The notes: a model not told the origin generated them from the letters alone. A DNA stretch of 64,000 nucleotides from Agromyces mariniharenae (GCF_008122505.1 NZ_VSSB01000001.1:1162891-1226890), one strand, 5' to 3'. Positions 9,157-18,889 are shown, numbered from the stretch's first letter. A program made the numbers and translations.

Positions 9157-12100
9157 TCAGCAGCCGGCTGACGGGTAGCCGACCATCTGGACTGAATGAA
9201 CGGGCTGTCCGTCCACGATCGCGGTCGATGTGAGGGTCAGCTCGCCGGCGGGCAGCTCGGCGAGGCGGGTGGTGAACGCCTTCGACGCGCTCTTGCCTGA
9301 CTTGAGTGCGTTGAACGTCGTCGATCCGTACGGTGTCGCCAGCGTGATGTCGACACGCATGTCCGCCTCGTTCTCGACGGCGGCGGTCAGCACCACCTTC
9401 CCGCCGACGCACTTGGTGCTGGTGGTCACGTCGACTGCCAGCGCCGGCTCGGCTGCTGCACGCGTCAGCTTGACGACGTAGGTCCCGAAGTCGCCGGCGA
9501 ACGAGTTCGCGGTGACTTCGACGACGTTCTCGCCGTCCTCCAACTCGACGGTCGCCTCGGTCGCGCCCACCGGCTGCAGGTCGCCGTTCACCTGCACCTG
9601 CTGGCCGTCCCAGCCGGGCTGCCAGGCGAGTGTCACCGACGAAACCGTCGACTCCAGGTCCGCCTCGACCACGTACGGGTTCTCGGAACCCTTGCGGTCC
9701 CGATCGAACGCCGGGCTGAGTTCGTAGCCGCTGATCGAGAGGGCGCGCAGGCCCGCGATCTGGCTCGGGTTGATGCGCGAGATCGACACGGTGTAGCTCC
9801 CCTGGGAGCCATCCTCGGCGGTGACCACGATGGGCACGTCCGTGACGAAGACGGGATCGCTCGGCGACCCGTCTGCCAGCTCGACCTCGACGGACGCGCC
9901 GGCCGCGACAGGCGATCCGTTGACGACGAGGCTCGCGAATCCGCTCTCCGGGGCCGCCGTGATCGTGACCGACTCGGTGAACGCATCCACCGTGCCCGTG
10001 TACGTCAGGCCATCCCCGGACGCCGTGAGGTCGACCTCGCCTCCCACCGTCGCAGCGCCGACGGTTGCCAGCGTCGCATCGTCGTGGCCGTACGGCGTCC
10101 CCGTGTTCACCCGGAAGTAGTCGACGAGCAGGTCCCCGACGTTCGACCCGTTGATGAAGAACAGGAAGTAGTCGAGGTCGTCCACCTTGGTGCGCAGCGG
10201 CTGGTCCGCGAGCACGGGCGTCGTCATGTCGTCCAGGTAGAAGTCGAACGTCCCGGCGTCCAGGTCGACGACGTTCCGCACGGTGTACCAGCGACCGACG
10301 GAGTACGGCGCGACGTTCTTCACGGTGCTCGCACCCGTCACGTTGTGCGTCATGATCTGGCCGCCCGCGAACCCGAACGTCGCCGACGGATTGGTCGACG
10401 AGGCCGGGTTCGCGGCGTTCCATCCGCTCTCCGTGTACGAGTACATCGCGAGCTGGTTCGGAGTCCCGTTCGTCGTCGTGCGCTGCACCCGGGCCTCGAT
10501 CGTGACGGTTCCGGTCAGGTTCTGCTCCGCGGCGTTGTGGACGCCGAGCGTCGCCGAGCTGGAGCTCGACTTGTTGATACGGAGGACCTTGTTGCCGGCT
10601 CGGCTCGCGTCGTCGGCGATTGTGATCGACCCGACCGAAGGTGCCGTCCGTGCCACGAGTGCGCCGTCGCTCGACTGGGTGAAGTCACCCGTGGCCTCGT
10701 CGTCGAAGGTCTCGTTGATCACGTACGTCGTGTCGCCGAGCTCGCGTCGCAGGACGAGGTCGACCGTCACCGTCCGGGCGGCGGTCACCGTGACCTCCGA
10801 CTCGGATGTCGTCTGGTACCCGTCCTTGGAGGCGGCGACGGTGTAACCGTCCCCCTTCGCGACCTCCGCGATGCTGAACGCGCCGTCCGCACCGGTGATC
10901 GATGTGGCGACCGTTTCGGCACCCTTCGACACCGTGATCGTCGCGCCCGCCAGGCCGCCGCCGGAGGTGGTCACGCGTCCGGCGATCGTGCCGGTCGTCG
11001 CGGTCGTCTCGCCGAGCGTGAGGCCGGTGCTGATGGTCTTGCCCGCCTCGAGCGTCACCGCCACCGGCGCACCCGGTGCGTAGCCGTCGGCCGAGGGAGT
11101 CAGCGCATACTCGCCCGCCGCTGCCTCTACCGCGTACCGGCCTCGGACGTCGGCCGTGGCCATGCCGGTACCGTACGACACCGTCGCGCCCGGAACCGGC
11201 GTTCCGAAGGCATCGGAGACCAGGCCCGACACCAGTCCGTGACCGGCTGCCGGCTCGTAGGAGGTGGGACCCACGTTCGGCGGCGTCGAGAGCGGCTGGC
11301 CGAAGAAGTCGACGCTGATCGGCAGCCGGCTTTCGCCTGAGTTCCCGGTCACACCGAACCCCGGTGCGATGATCGCGAGGTCGACCGGCGCGCCGGCGCT
11401 GATGAGCGGCGACGCGGCCGAGGTCGGCTCGGCGTTCAGGATGTCGTCCGCGGGGTTGCCGCCCAGCAGCGGGTCGGTAACCGTCGCGTGGGCGTCGGCC
11501 GTCGGAGCGGTGACCATCGGACCCCAGTAGGAGTTGTTGCTGAAGGTGACGCCCGGGAACTCGGTGCGGAACGCCGCGCCGCTCACGTCGTCGCGGGCGT
11601 TGAGGAACACGTTGTTCAGGACCCAGTGCGGGTTCTTCGCCACGAGGTACGAGCTCGCGCTCCCCGACGACTCGAAGAAGCCGACCGTATTGTTCTTCAG
11701 AGGGCGCTCGGTGTTGTACATCAGGTTGTTGTAGATGACGTTCACGCCGCTGTCGCCGTGCGGATTGACGTAGTTCCGGTCGACGTCCTGGATGATGTTG
11801 TAGCGCACGACGGCGGACCCGAAGCTGAATCCGCAGAGCAGGATGCCCTCGCCCGAGTCGTGCACGTAGTTGCCCTGGATCAGGATGTTCGTCGCGCCGC
11901 GGTCGGGATCGATGCCGTTCGAGTCGGCGGCGCCCGTCCGCGGTTCGAGCTCCGCGACCTCGTTGTCCTGCACGACGATGTTGTCGGAGTAGTACATCTC
12001 GATGCCCGACACACCCGCGCCGTCGATGAGGTTGTCCTCGACCGTCGCGCCTTGGACGCTCGTCAGGTACATCGAGTCCCAGCCGTACTCGGTGTCGCGG

Positions 12101-13233
12101 TTCGTCAGGTAGTTGCCCGAGATGTGGATGTTCGAGTGAGGCCGCCAGTCGGGGTCCTCCGTGATCACACCGGTGCTGCTGGCCTTGCCCACCGCGCGGT
12201 CGCCCCAGCCGGGGTCGAGGTCCTGGTAGCGGTTCGTGCCCATGCCCGAGAACTGCTTGAAGATGAGGTTCGCGAAGGCCGTGTTGGCGATGAAGTTGCC
12301 GTGCACCGAGACGTCCTCGAACCGCGAGACGGTCTGGGCGTCGCCCTTGAGCCCCTCGAAGAGGATGCCGCCGGTGCGCTTCGACCTGTCGAGGCCTGCG
12401 CCGCTGACCGACCACATGACCCCGCTGACGTCGCGGATGTAGACGTTGTGGATGTCGTAGCCGCGGAGCGTGCCGGCGTTCTCGCCCTGCACGTGGATGC
12501 CGCGGACGTCGCCGGTCTGCGGGTTCTCCTCGCCGGGTACCTGTCCGAGGTTCGCCTTCGGGGCGAAGTCCGACGGGTCGAAGCCGTCGGTCATGTTGCT
12601 GATCTCGAGGTTCGAGATGTCCCAGTGCTCCTGGTTGGTGAGCTGCACGACGTCGTTCACGACGCCCCGACCGTTGAGCTCGGGAGCGGCGCCGTCACCG
12701 TAGCTCGAGAGGACGACCGGGCGATCGACCGTCCCCGAGCCCTTCGGCGCGAGCAGTGCGGTGGCGTCGGCTCCGGGCACGTCTGTGCCCACGCCGCCGC
12801 TCCAGGTCGTGTAGTCGTACGCCTCGCGTGCGACCTCGTCGCCCTGCGCCGTCCAGGTGCTCCCCGCCTTCAGGAGGATGCGGTCGCCGGGCTGGAACAC
12901 GGTCGCGTTCACCTTGGCGAACGACTTCCAGGCGGTCTCGGCCGACGTTCCGGCGAGCGCGTCGTCGCCGGCGGCGGAGTCGACGTAGTACGTCGTTCCG
13001 GCTCCGGCGGGTGCCGAACCGTCCTCGACCAGCAGTTGCCGGTTCGACACGACGCCGCGCCCCTCGGCCTCGAGGGCGCTCTTTTCGGTGAAGCCGACGA
13101 ACGACTCCCCCGCTGCAGTCGCGGCGGCGGCTGCCGGCACGACAAGCACGGCCGGCAGGCCGGCGCCGAGCAACGCGGCCAGCGAGACCGCGACCGCGGC
13201 GACGGGCCGTCGTATGGACAGGGACAGGGACAT
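9157..13233 (-). CDS. Secreted right-handed beta-helix protein with modular C-terminus (probable polysaccharide-active enzyme)
   Basis: A 1358-residue exported protein with a Sec signal peptide in residues 1-40. Residues 75-640 carry the opening YYVDSAAGDDALAG, then many N-rich turns (GNYVHDS, NNLMYN, DNLIDGAG) typical of parallel beta-helix polysaccharide lyases and hydrolases. Two carboxypeptidase-regulatory-like beta domains follow (about 663-740 and 746-825). After these come a jelly-roll module (838-1045), two cadherin-like beta-sandwich repeats (about 1074-1240) and an Ig-like end that closes on a cysteine. The fold and neighbours point to cleavage of a plant cell-wall glycan such as pectin. 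The catalytic residues were not identified, so the specificity is open. The gene is the last of its leftward cluster and has AGTGA-type operators upstream. Confidence 0.85.
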   Translation of the reverse strand: MSLSLSIRRPVAAVAVSLAALLGAGLPAVLVVPAAAAATAAGESFVGFTEKSALEAEGRGVVSNRQLLVEDGSAPAGAGTTYYVDSAAGDDALAGTSAETAWKSFAKVNATVFQPGDRILLKAGSTWTAQGDEVAREAYDYTTWSGGVGTDVPGADATALLAPKGSGTVDRPVVLSSYGDGAAPELNGRGVVNDVVQLTNQEHWDISNLEISNMTDGFDPSDFAPKANLGQVPGEENPQTGDVRGIHVQGENAGTLRGYDIHNVYIRDVSGVMWSVSGAGLDRSKRTGGILFEGLKGDAQTVSRFEDVSVHGNFIANTAFANLIFKQFSGMGTNRYQDLDPGWGDRAVGKASSTGVITEDPDWRPHSNIHISGNYLTNRDTEYGWDSMYLTSVQGATVEDNLIDGAGVSGIEMYYSDNIVVQDNEVAELEPRTGAADSNGIDPDRGATNILIQGNYVHDSGEGILLCGFSFGSAVVRYNIIQDVDRNYVNPHGDSGVNVIYNNLMYNTERPLKNNTVGFFESSGSASSYLVAKNPHWVLNNVFLNARDDVSGAAFRTEFPGVTFSNNSYWGPMVTAPTADAHATVTDPLLGGNPADDILNAEPTSAASPLISAGAPVDLAIIAPGFGVTGNSGESRLPISVDFFGQPLSTPPNVGPTSYEPAAGHGLVSGLVSDAFGTPVPGATVSYGTGMATADVRGRYAVEAAAGEYALTPSADGYAPGAPVAVTLEAGKTISTGLTLGETTATTGTIAGRVTTSGGGLAGATITVSKGAETVATSITGADGAFSIAEVAKGDGYTVAASKDGYQTTSESEVTVTAARTVTVDLVLRRELGDTTYVINETFDDEATGDFTQSSDGALVARTAPSVGSITIADDASRAGNKVLRINKSSSSSATLGVHNAAEQNLTGTVTIEARVQRTTTNGTPNQLAMYSYTESGWNAANPASSTNPSATFGFAGGQIMTHNVTGASTVKNVAPYSVGRWYTVRNVVDLDAGTFDFYLDDMTTPVLADQPLRTKVDDLDYFLFFINGSNVGDLLVDYFRVNTGTPYGHDDATLATVGAATVGGEVDLTASGDGLTYTGTVDAFTESVTITAAPESGFASLVVNGSPVAAGASVEVELADGSPSDPVFVTDVPIVVTAEDGSQGSYTVSISRINPSQIAGLRALSISGYELSPAFDRDRKGSENPYVVEADLESTVSSVTLAWQPGWDGQQVQVNGDLQPVGATEATVELEDGENVVEVTANSFAGDFGTYVVKLTRAAAEPALAVDVTTSTKCVGGKVVLTAAVENEADMRVDITLATPYGSTTFNALKSGKSASKAFTTRLAELPAGELTLTSTAIVDGQPVHSVQMVGYPSAGC

Positions 13234-13371
13234 CGGCGTTTCCTTTCATCGTGCGCGCTGTGGCGCGCTCAGTTCCGGGGGTGGTGCGTCATCGTCTCGA
13301 CGCCTCGATGGCGGATCAGTCGTCAGCGGACTGGACCTCGGTCACGTGTCTGCCTCCGTGGCAGCTGGGGT

Positions 13372-14550
13372 TCAGCAGCAATGGTGAACGTTCACGTTCT
13401 CATTCACCGGCCAAACTAGTGAACGATCACTCTGGCTGTCAAGGAGTTCGCTCGAATCGTCCCTCACGAGTCGCGGCGGGCCCTCCGCACCACGATCCCG
13501 GTCGAGTCGCGGCGTGCTCCCGCGCACCACGACCCCGATCCCCACGACCGTTGCACCGCATCCCTCGGGGTCGTCGAGCGCGATCGCCACCACGCGCCGT
13601 CCGAGCTCTTCGAACGGCACGCGTACGGTGGTCAATCCCGGCAACACGTCGCGTGCGGCGGGCAGATCGCCGAATCCGGCGACCGCGACATCCTCGCCCG
13701 GGACGAGACCCGCGTCGCGCACGGCCGCCAGCGCCCCGATCGCCAGCACGTCGTCGGTTGCGACGATGAGTCGTGGTCGCCTGGACCTCGCTCCCAGAAG
13801 GCGGCGAGCGCCGTCGTAGCCGTCGTCGCGCGTGAGCGCAGCGTGGATCACCGCGTCGATGACGAGGGCCCGGCCGTCGCCCTCGGCTGCGGCCCGGAAG
13901 CCGCCCAGGCGATCCATCGTGGCCGTCGAGACCACCGGACCCGCGAGCGCAGCGACGTGCCGGTGGCCGAGCGCCGACATCGCGCGCGCCAGGGCCGCCC
14001 CGCCGCCTCGGTCGTCCAGCTCGACCGTCGGGACGCCCAGCCCGTTCCGGCCGACGCACGCGACCCGTCCGCCCGTGCGGCGATACATGGTGAGCTCCTC
14101 ACGCAGGGCCGACTCGGTCGCTCGGTCCGCGACCCGTGGTGCAGCGAGGATGATCGCGCCCGGCCGCTGCGCCCGGAGCCGGCGCACGAGTTCCGGCTCG
14201 CGCTCGTGGTCCCGGCCCGTCGACGCGATCGACACGGTGAGGCGTCGCCGGTCGGCTTCCGCCACGAGGCCCGACACGATCGACGAGGAGGTCGGATCGG
14301 CGAGGTCGCCCACGATCGCGGCGACGGTCGAGGTCGAGCCGTTCGCGATCGCCCGCGCCGGCACGTTCGGGTTGTATTCCAGACGTCGCGCTGCCAGCAG
14401 CACGCGCCGGCGGAACGCGTCGGTGACGACTCGGTGCTCGGCGCCGGGATTCAGCGAACGCGAGGCGGTCGTCACCGAGACGCCCGCGGCCCGGGCGACG
14501 TCCTGAAGGGTCGCCGTCCGCCGGCTTCCGAGATCGGTTGACCCGGTCAT
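13372..14550 (-). CDS. LacI-family transcriptional regulator
   Basis: A 392-residue repressor. The N-terminal HTH is TLQDVARAAGVSVTTASRSLN (residues 14-34), followed by the hinge NPNVPARAIANGSTSTVAAIV and a periplasmic-binding-like effector domain (about 65-345). The fold normally ends near VVVRGSTPRL. Here about 40 polar residues continue, and their codons run across the two palindromic operator sites at 13384-13431. Either the stop codon has been lost or the extension is real. The gene ends the oxidoreductase/PmoA/cupin gene run and precedes the beta-helix gene, which it may control. Confidence 0.88.
   Translation of the reverse strand: MTGSTDLGSRRTATLQDVARAAGVSVTTASRSLNPGAEHRVVTDAFRRRVLLAARRLEYNPNVPARAIANGSTSTVAAIVGDLADPTSSSIVSGLVAEADRRRLTVSIASTGRDHEREPELVRRLRAQRPGAIILAAPRVADRATESALREELTMYRRTGGRVACVGRNGLGVPTVELDDRGGGAALARAMSALGHRHVAALAGPVVSTATMDRLGGFRAAAEGDGRALVIDAVIHAALTRDDGYDGARRLLGARSRRPRLIVATDDVLAIGALAAVRDAGLVPGEDVAVAGFGDLPAARDVLPGLTTVRVPFEELGRRVVAIALDDPEGCGATVVGIGVVVRGSTPRLDRDRGAEGPPRLVRDDSSELLDSQSDRSLVWPVNENVNVHHCC
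13384..13431. promoter_or_regulatory. Pair of LacI-type operators upstream of the beta-helix gene
   Basis: GTGAACGTTCAC (13384-13395) is a perfect 12-bp palindrome. AGTGAACGATCACT (13418-13431) is the same dyad with one mismatch, about 35 bp away. Both match the consensus AGTGAWCGWTCACT that recurs at 20959-21027, so one or more of the local LacI repressors probably binds both places. Confidence 0.65.
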
Positions 14551-14556
14551 CGCGGA

Positions 14557-15312
14557 TCAGAGGATCGGGACGGGCCGTGGGCGCGCGGCGACGTCGTAGG
14601 TCCGCAGGCGGCCGCACATCCCGAATCCGAGGTCGGCCTCGGATCGCACGCCCTGCTCCACTCGCGCGTCCGCCAGGTGTGCGGCGGACCCGTACTCGAG
14701 CGCCGTCGTGAGCTGCAGGCTTCGCTGCGCTTGCGCCAGTGGTCCGTCCGTCACGATCCGCGACCATGACGCCGCACGTCCGGCGACCAGCTCGGCGGCG
14801 GCGGCATGGAACTCGCGGAGCGGACCGTCGTCTCCGCGGAGCAGGGCGTCGCGGATGGGCAGGTACCCCTCGACGGCGAGGTCGCGACGTCGTCGCGCGG
14901 CATCCGATCGTGCCGTCGCACCTTCGGAGGCGTCGGGCAGCGTCGCGGCCGCGTGATAACGCTCGGGGTCGCCGACGACGTCGTTGGGGAAGGTCATCAC
15001 CGCATCGCCCGCCTCGGGGAGGCCGGCGTTGCCCATCACGACGAGCACCCGGAGGTCGCCGTGGTTCACCGCACGATGGATGGTACCCGGGGTGAACCAC
15101 ACGACTGAACCGGGCACGAGCGTCCTCTCGCGCGCGCCCGACGGATCGAGCGTGTGGAGTGCGCCTCGACCACCCGCGACGACGTAGCACTCGGTCGACG
15201 CCAAGTGGACGTGGGGGCTGCCGCCGCGGAGTCCGTCGGGCGCGGCATCGTCGTAGACGTCGAGCCACGTGACCGAGGTGCCGCCGGGAAACGACGAAGA
15301 CGGCAGGTTCAT
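14557..15312 (-). CDS. Cupin-domain protein
   Basis: A 251-residue soluble protein. The N-terminal half is a cupin barrel: GGSPHVHLASTECYVVAGG (about residues 30-48) is cupin motif 1 with its His-x-His and Glu metal ligands, and PGTIHRAVNHGD (about 72-83) is motif 2. The C-terminal 120 residues are helical and not recognised. The true start is the ATG at 15312, which overlaps the preceding stop as ATGA; longer upstream readings are out of character. Its position in an operon with a sugar oxidoreductase and a PmoA-family protein suggests a sugar isomerase- or epimerase-type role or ligand sensing. This is inference only. Confidence 0.8.
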   Translation of the reverse strand: MNLPSSSFPGGTSVTWLDVYDDAAPDGLRGGSPHVHLASTECYVVAGGRGALHTLDPSGARERTLVPGSVVWFTPGTIHRAVNHGDLRVLVVMGNAGLPEAGDAVMTFPNDVVGDPERYHAAATLPDASEGATARSDAARRRRDLAVEGYLPIRDALLRGDDGPLREFHAAAAELVAGRAASWSRIVTDGPLAQAQRSLQLTTALEYGSAAHLADARVEQGVRSEADLGFGMCGRLRTYDVAARPRPVPIL

Positions 15313-16274
15313 GCCGACGCCCCGATCCCCGCCGCGACGCGGGCCATGCGGACGTCGGTCACGCGCTCGGACACGAGATCGGCGCGCACCGCGCCGGCGA
15401 CCTCCGCCGCGACCTCCGCGCCGCCGTCGACGATCCCCACCCCGTAGCGGAAGTGGACCGTCTCGCCCGGCGCGATCTCGAGCTCCTCGCTGAAGAAGGG
15501 TGCCGGGTTCAGGCAGGCGAACTCGACCGATCGGGCGAACCACTGCGGGGGATGCTGCGGGTTGCGGTGATGGTCGACCATCACGACGAGGGAGGTGGCG
15601 TCGACGTCGTCATGGCGCCCCTCGAAGGCCATCCACTCGTGCCGTCGACCGCGAACCTCGTCGGCCACGCCGACGCCGTCGGCGGTGACCACGCGTCCGC
15701 CCGTGAACGATCTCGGGCCGCGCCAGAAGAGTCCGCCGTACCCGGCGTTCTCCCGGCCCCGGGTCGTGGGCGAGCCGATCGGGATCGTCCGGTCGGTCAC
15801 GTTCTTCATGGACGTCTCGAAGGTGAGCGCCCAGGCGTCGTCGCTCAGGATGCCGACGTGAAGTGCCCGGCGCTCGGTGAAGAGACGCTCGCCCGCCTGG
15901 CTGATCCACGCGAGCCGGTGCACGAACTCGACGCCGCTGTCCTCGACGGCGAGCGTCTCGACTCGGCGGTGGGCCTGCGTTCCGTCGTTCTCGAGCTGGA
16001 CGTAGAACTGCCCGTGGACGTACGTCGGGCCGCCCCAGAAGTTCTCGTCGCCGACGACCGGCAACGACCACGCTATGCCCTTGTGCCAGACGTGGTCGTG
16101 CGGCCGGAACAGGCTCACGAGGTGGCCGGCGCGAGTGCGGATGGGGTGCACGAACGGCTTCGGCGATTCGAGTTGCGGGCTGTCCGGCACGTAGGTGTAG
16201 CGGAGGAGCTCCACGTCGCCGTCGAGCACCGTGATGCTCGTGCCGACGTCGTGGATGGCTCGGAGCACACTCAT
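15309..16274 (-). CDS. PmoA-family (DUF6807) protein
   Basis: A 321-residue protein starting at MSVLRAIHD, with GGAGGT seven bases upstream. The ATG overlaps the stop of the oxidoreductase gene. The motifs PFVHPIRTRAGH, FRPHDHVWHKG and ENAGYGGLFWRGPR are characteristic of the DUF6807/'PmoA' family. That name is historical: these proteins are not methane monooxygenase subunits and occur in sugar-catabolic clusters beside Gfo/Idh/MocA oxidoreductases, as here. A role in carbohydrate modification or binding is likely, but the reaction is unknown. Confidence 0.85.
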   Translation of the reverse strand: MSVLRAIHDVGTSITVLDGDVELLRYTYVPDSPQLESPKPFVHPIRTRAGHLVSLFRPHDHVWHKGIAWSLPVVGDENFWGGPTYVHGQFYVQLENDGTQAHRRVETLAVEDSGVEFVHRLAWISQAGERLFTERRALHVGILSDDAWALTFETSMKNVTDRTIPIGSPTTRGRENAGYGGLFWRGPRSFTGGRVVTADGVGVADEVRGRRHEWMAFEGRHDDVDATSLVVMVDHHRNPQHPPQWFARSVEFACLNPAPFFSEELEIAPGETVHFRYGVGIVDGGAEVAAEVAGAVRADLVSERVTDVRMARVAAGIGASA

Positions 16275-17389
16275 GCGACGACCTCCTTCACAGGGGCCCA
16301 AGGCACCGCGCCACCGTCCATGCTGCGGGTGAACGGGTCGTCGCCCGTGATCTCGCCGGCCGCGACGGGCAGCCCGCGGAAGGCGGAGGCGTACGTCGCC
16401 GCGACGAACTCCATCGTGCGGCGTGCCTCGGCGATCGAGACCTCCGGCTCGCGTCCGGCCTCGAGCGCGTCGAGGATCGCCTCGATCTGCAGCCGGTGTC
16501 CGCTCGTGACATCCGGCTCGGCGTCGGCGGCCCAGAGCGGTACGAGGTCCTCGTGCCCGGGAGCCGGTGTGAAGGTCCAGTCGCTCTCGGCGTAGCCGTA
16601 GAGGTGCTCGACCTCGACGGTGGCGTACTCGTAGTCGAATCGCAGGCGGGATGTCTCACGGGGCGAGACCACCGAGTTCACGACGGTGGCCACGGCGCCG
16701 TTGTCGAACTGCGCCAGGGCGATCGAGACGTCCTCGGTGTCGGTGGGGCGTGACTGGCGGGCGGCGAACGCGCTCACGAGAGCCCATGGCCCCAGCACCG
16801 CGAGCAGCAGGTCGAACTGGTGGATCCCGTGGCCCATGGTCGGTCCGCCGCCCTCCACCTCCCAGCGGCCGCGCCACGGCACGTCGAAGTACTCGTCAGG
16901 GCGATACCAGAGCGTCTCACAGGTCGCGACGAGCGGTCGGCCGAGTGCACCGGATGCCGCGAGCCGACGAAGTCGCAGGGCGGCGGGTCCGAAGCGGTGC
17001 TGGAACACCGTGAGCACGGGCACGCCGGTCTCGGCGTTCACGTGCACGAGCTCGTCCATCTCGGCGAGGCTGAGCACCGTCGGCTTCTCGACGAGCGCCG
17101 GCACGCCGGCACGCATCGCCTGGATCGCGAGGGTCGCATGCGTCTGGGGCGGGGTGCAGATATGCACGAGGTCGAGTTCGGTCTCGGCGGCGAGCAGGTC
17201 GGCGGCATCCGTGTACACACCGGAGGCGCCGAACTCCGTCGCGAAGCCCTCGGCTCGGGAGCGGTCGACGTCGGCGACGCCGACGAGCACGGCTCGATCG
17301 CCGAGTTCCGCAAGCGCACGAGCGTGTGCGTGCGCGATGCCACCGGTGCCGATGATGGCGACGCGGAACGGCGGGGTCTTCGCGGACAT
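16271..17389 (-). CDS. Gfo/Idh/MocA-family NAD(P)-dependent oxidoreductase
   Basis: A 372-residue cytosolic dehydrogenase. VAIIGTGGIAHAHARAL (residues 9-25) is the Rossmann dinucleotide motif and VEKPTVLS (about 97-104) contains the conserved Glu-Lys-Pro that supplies the catalytic lysine. The C-terminal half is the usual open beta-sheet substrate domain. Family members oxidise or epimerise sugars, polyols or uronates. It overlaps the PmoA-family gene by four bases and follows an ABC sugar importer, so the substrate is probably the imported sugar. Confidence 0.9.
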   Translation of the reverse strand: MSAKTPPFRVAIIGTGGIAHAHARALAELGDRAVLVGVADVDRSRAEGFATEFGASGVYTDAADLLAAETELDLVHICTPPQTHATLAIQAMRAGVPALVEKPTVLSLAEMDELVHVNAETGVPVLTVFQHRFGPAALRLRRLAASGALGRPLVATCETLWYRPDEYFDVPWRGRWEVEGGGPTMGHGIHQFDLLLAVLGPWALVSAFAARQSRPTDTEDVSIALAQFDNGAVATVVNSVVSPRETSRLRFDYEYATVEVEHLYGYAESDWTFTPAPGHEDLVPLWAADAEPDVTSGHRLQIEAILDALEAGREPEVSIAEARRTMEFVAATYASAFRGLPVAAGEITGDDPFTRSMDGGAVPWAPVKEVVA

Positions 17390-17420
17390 GGTCGATGGTC
17401 CTCTTTCGGTTCAGTTCGGA

Positions 17421-17456
17421 ATCCGAGGGGGCCGCCGGGAGACGGCCCCCTCGGAT
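17421..17456 (-). terminator. Strong intercistronic hairpin between binding protein and oxidoreductase
   Basis: A perfect 14-bp stem (17421-17434 with 17443-17456) and an 8-base loop sit between the stop at 17585 and the next start at 17389. No U-tract follows. It could terminate most transcripts after the transporter genes, or act as an attenuator or stabilising stem. Confidence 0.55.
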
Positions 17457-17584
17457 GCGGTGAGATCCACGGGCACGCAGACAGGGTGCGCTCCGGGGAT
17501 GGGCTCCGGCTCGCTGACGTCATCCAGCGCTCCGGAAGGGGTCATCCGGGCGACGCCGTGAGAGCCTCGCCGGATGATCGGGCC

Positions 17585-18889
17585 TCAGGCGGCGTCGATC
17601 TCCGCCTGCAGCTCGGCGATGAACGCCCCGGCTGCGTCGAGCGGCGGCGTCTGGCCGGAGAGGACCTCCTGCGTGTAGCGCTGCAGGATGGCCTCGATGC
17701 CGCTCGCGCCGTTGGGCGTGACCAGCGGTGCGTCACCGGGGGTCACGCGGTCCTGATACTCGACGGCGATCGTGTCGGTCGGCGACAGCGAGTCGCTGAG
17801 GTGATCGAGGATGGCCTGGTTCGCCGGGATTCCGCGTTCGGTGCCGATGATGTCGGCCGCCGCCTCGCTGTCGAGGAGGAAGTCGACGAGCAGGGCGGCC
17901 TCCGCCGGGTGCTCCGACTTGCCCGACACCGACCAGTACATCGACGGCTTGTACGAGTTCGGGTGGATGCTCTTCGGCTCGGGCAGCTTCAGCAGCCGCA
18001 GGTCGGCCCCGCTCGCGTCGGTGAGCGCCGTGACCTGCGTGTTGTAGGCCGTTCCGAGGGCGACCTTGCTCGTGGCGAGCGCGCCGCCCGAGATGCCGGC
18101 GGCCTGACTCTCGACGATCGCCGAGGGCTGCTGCATGCCGCCCGAGGCGATCAGGTCGAGCTCGTACTGCCACATGTCCGCGATCGTCTCGGGCGAGACC
18201 GAGACCTGGTTGTCCTCGTCGAAGACCTCTTCGCCGGCCGCGCGAGCCCAGTACTTCAGGCTGCCCGCGTCGAACCCGGCGATCTGGGCCGTACCGGTGA
18301 TGGCTCCCCCGCTCTTCTCCGAGAGCTCGTCCGCAAGTGCGGCGTAGTCGTCCCACGTCCAGGTCTCGTCGTCGGGAAGCTCGACGCCGTACTGCTCGAA
18401 CAGGTCGGCGTTGGCGACGATCGCGTAGACCGCGACGCCGATGGGGAGGGCGTACTGCGTGTCCGCGACCTTGCCCGTGGCGAGCGCCTCGTCGGGGACC
18501 TCGGACGTGTCGATGTCGAGCGTGCTCAGGTCGTAGAGCGCTCCGCGTGCTCCGTAGGAGGCGAGGTAGAGCTCGTCCATCTGGATGATGTCGGGCGATT
18601 CGCCGGCGGCCGTCGAAGTGGCGAGCTGGTCCCAGTATCCGTTCCAGTCCGCGTACTGTGGTTCGACCGTGATGTTGGGGTACTCCTCCTCGAACGCGGC
18701 GATCGCCTCCTGCGTCTGCTCGGCGCGGGCGTCACCGCCCCACCAGGTCATGCTGATGGTGACGGGCTCGTCGCTGAGCTCGGGGCCGCTCTGGGCCGCG
18801 CCGCCGCCCGAGCAGCCCGACAGGGCGAGCGCTGCGGTCGCGGCGAGGGCGGCGCCGATGCCGGCCTTCCGCATGAAGGTGCCTCTCAT
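17585..18889 (-). CDS. ABC sugar importer, extracellular solute-binding lipoprotein (CUT1)
   Basis: A 434-residue lipoprotein. The signal peptide ends in the lipobox ALSGC (Cys near residue 25). The mature protein begins with a Gly/Ser linker and then ITMTWWGG-type and ANDELY-like strands of family-1 solute-binding proteins (VTISMTWWGGDARAEQTQ; ESPDIIQMD). AAGGAG precedes the ATG at 18889. It should deliver an oligosaccharide to the two permeases encoded just upstream. Its position last, after both permeases, is unusual, since the binding protein normally comes first. The ATPase is absent, so a shared MsiK-type ATPase encoded elsewhere is expected. Confidence 0.9.
   Translation of the reverse strand: MRGTFMRKAGIGAALAATAALALSGCSGGGAAQSGPELSDEPVTISMTWWGGDARAEQTQEAIAAFEEEYPNITVEPQYADWNGYWDQLATSTAAGESPDIIQMDELYLASYGARGALYDLSTLDIDTSEVPDEALATGKVADTQYALPIGVAVYAIVANADLFEQYGVELPDDETWTWDDYAALADELSEKSGGAITGTAQIAGFDAGSLKYWARAAGEEVFDEDNQVSVSPETIADMWQYELDLIASGGMQQPSAIVESQAAGISGGALATSKVALGTAYNTQVTALTDASGADLRLLKLPEPKSIHPNSYKPSMYWSVSGKSEHPAEAALLVDFLLDSEAAADIIGTERGIPANQAILDHLSDSLSPTDTIAVEYQDRVTPGDAPLVTPNGASGIEAILQRYTQEVLSGQTPPLDAAGAFIAELQAEIDAA

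Noticed and set aside
15309..16274. The PmoA-family gene as a methane monooxygenase subunit
   Set aside because: The protein is soluble with His-rich motifs of DUF6807 and lies in a sugar operon; there are no membrane spans or partner subunits.
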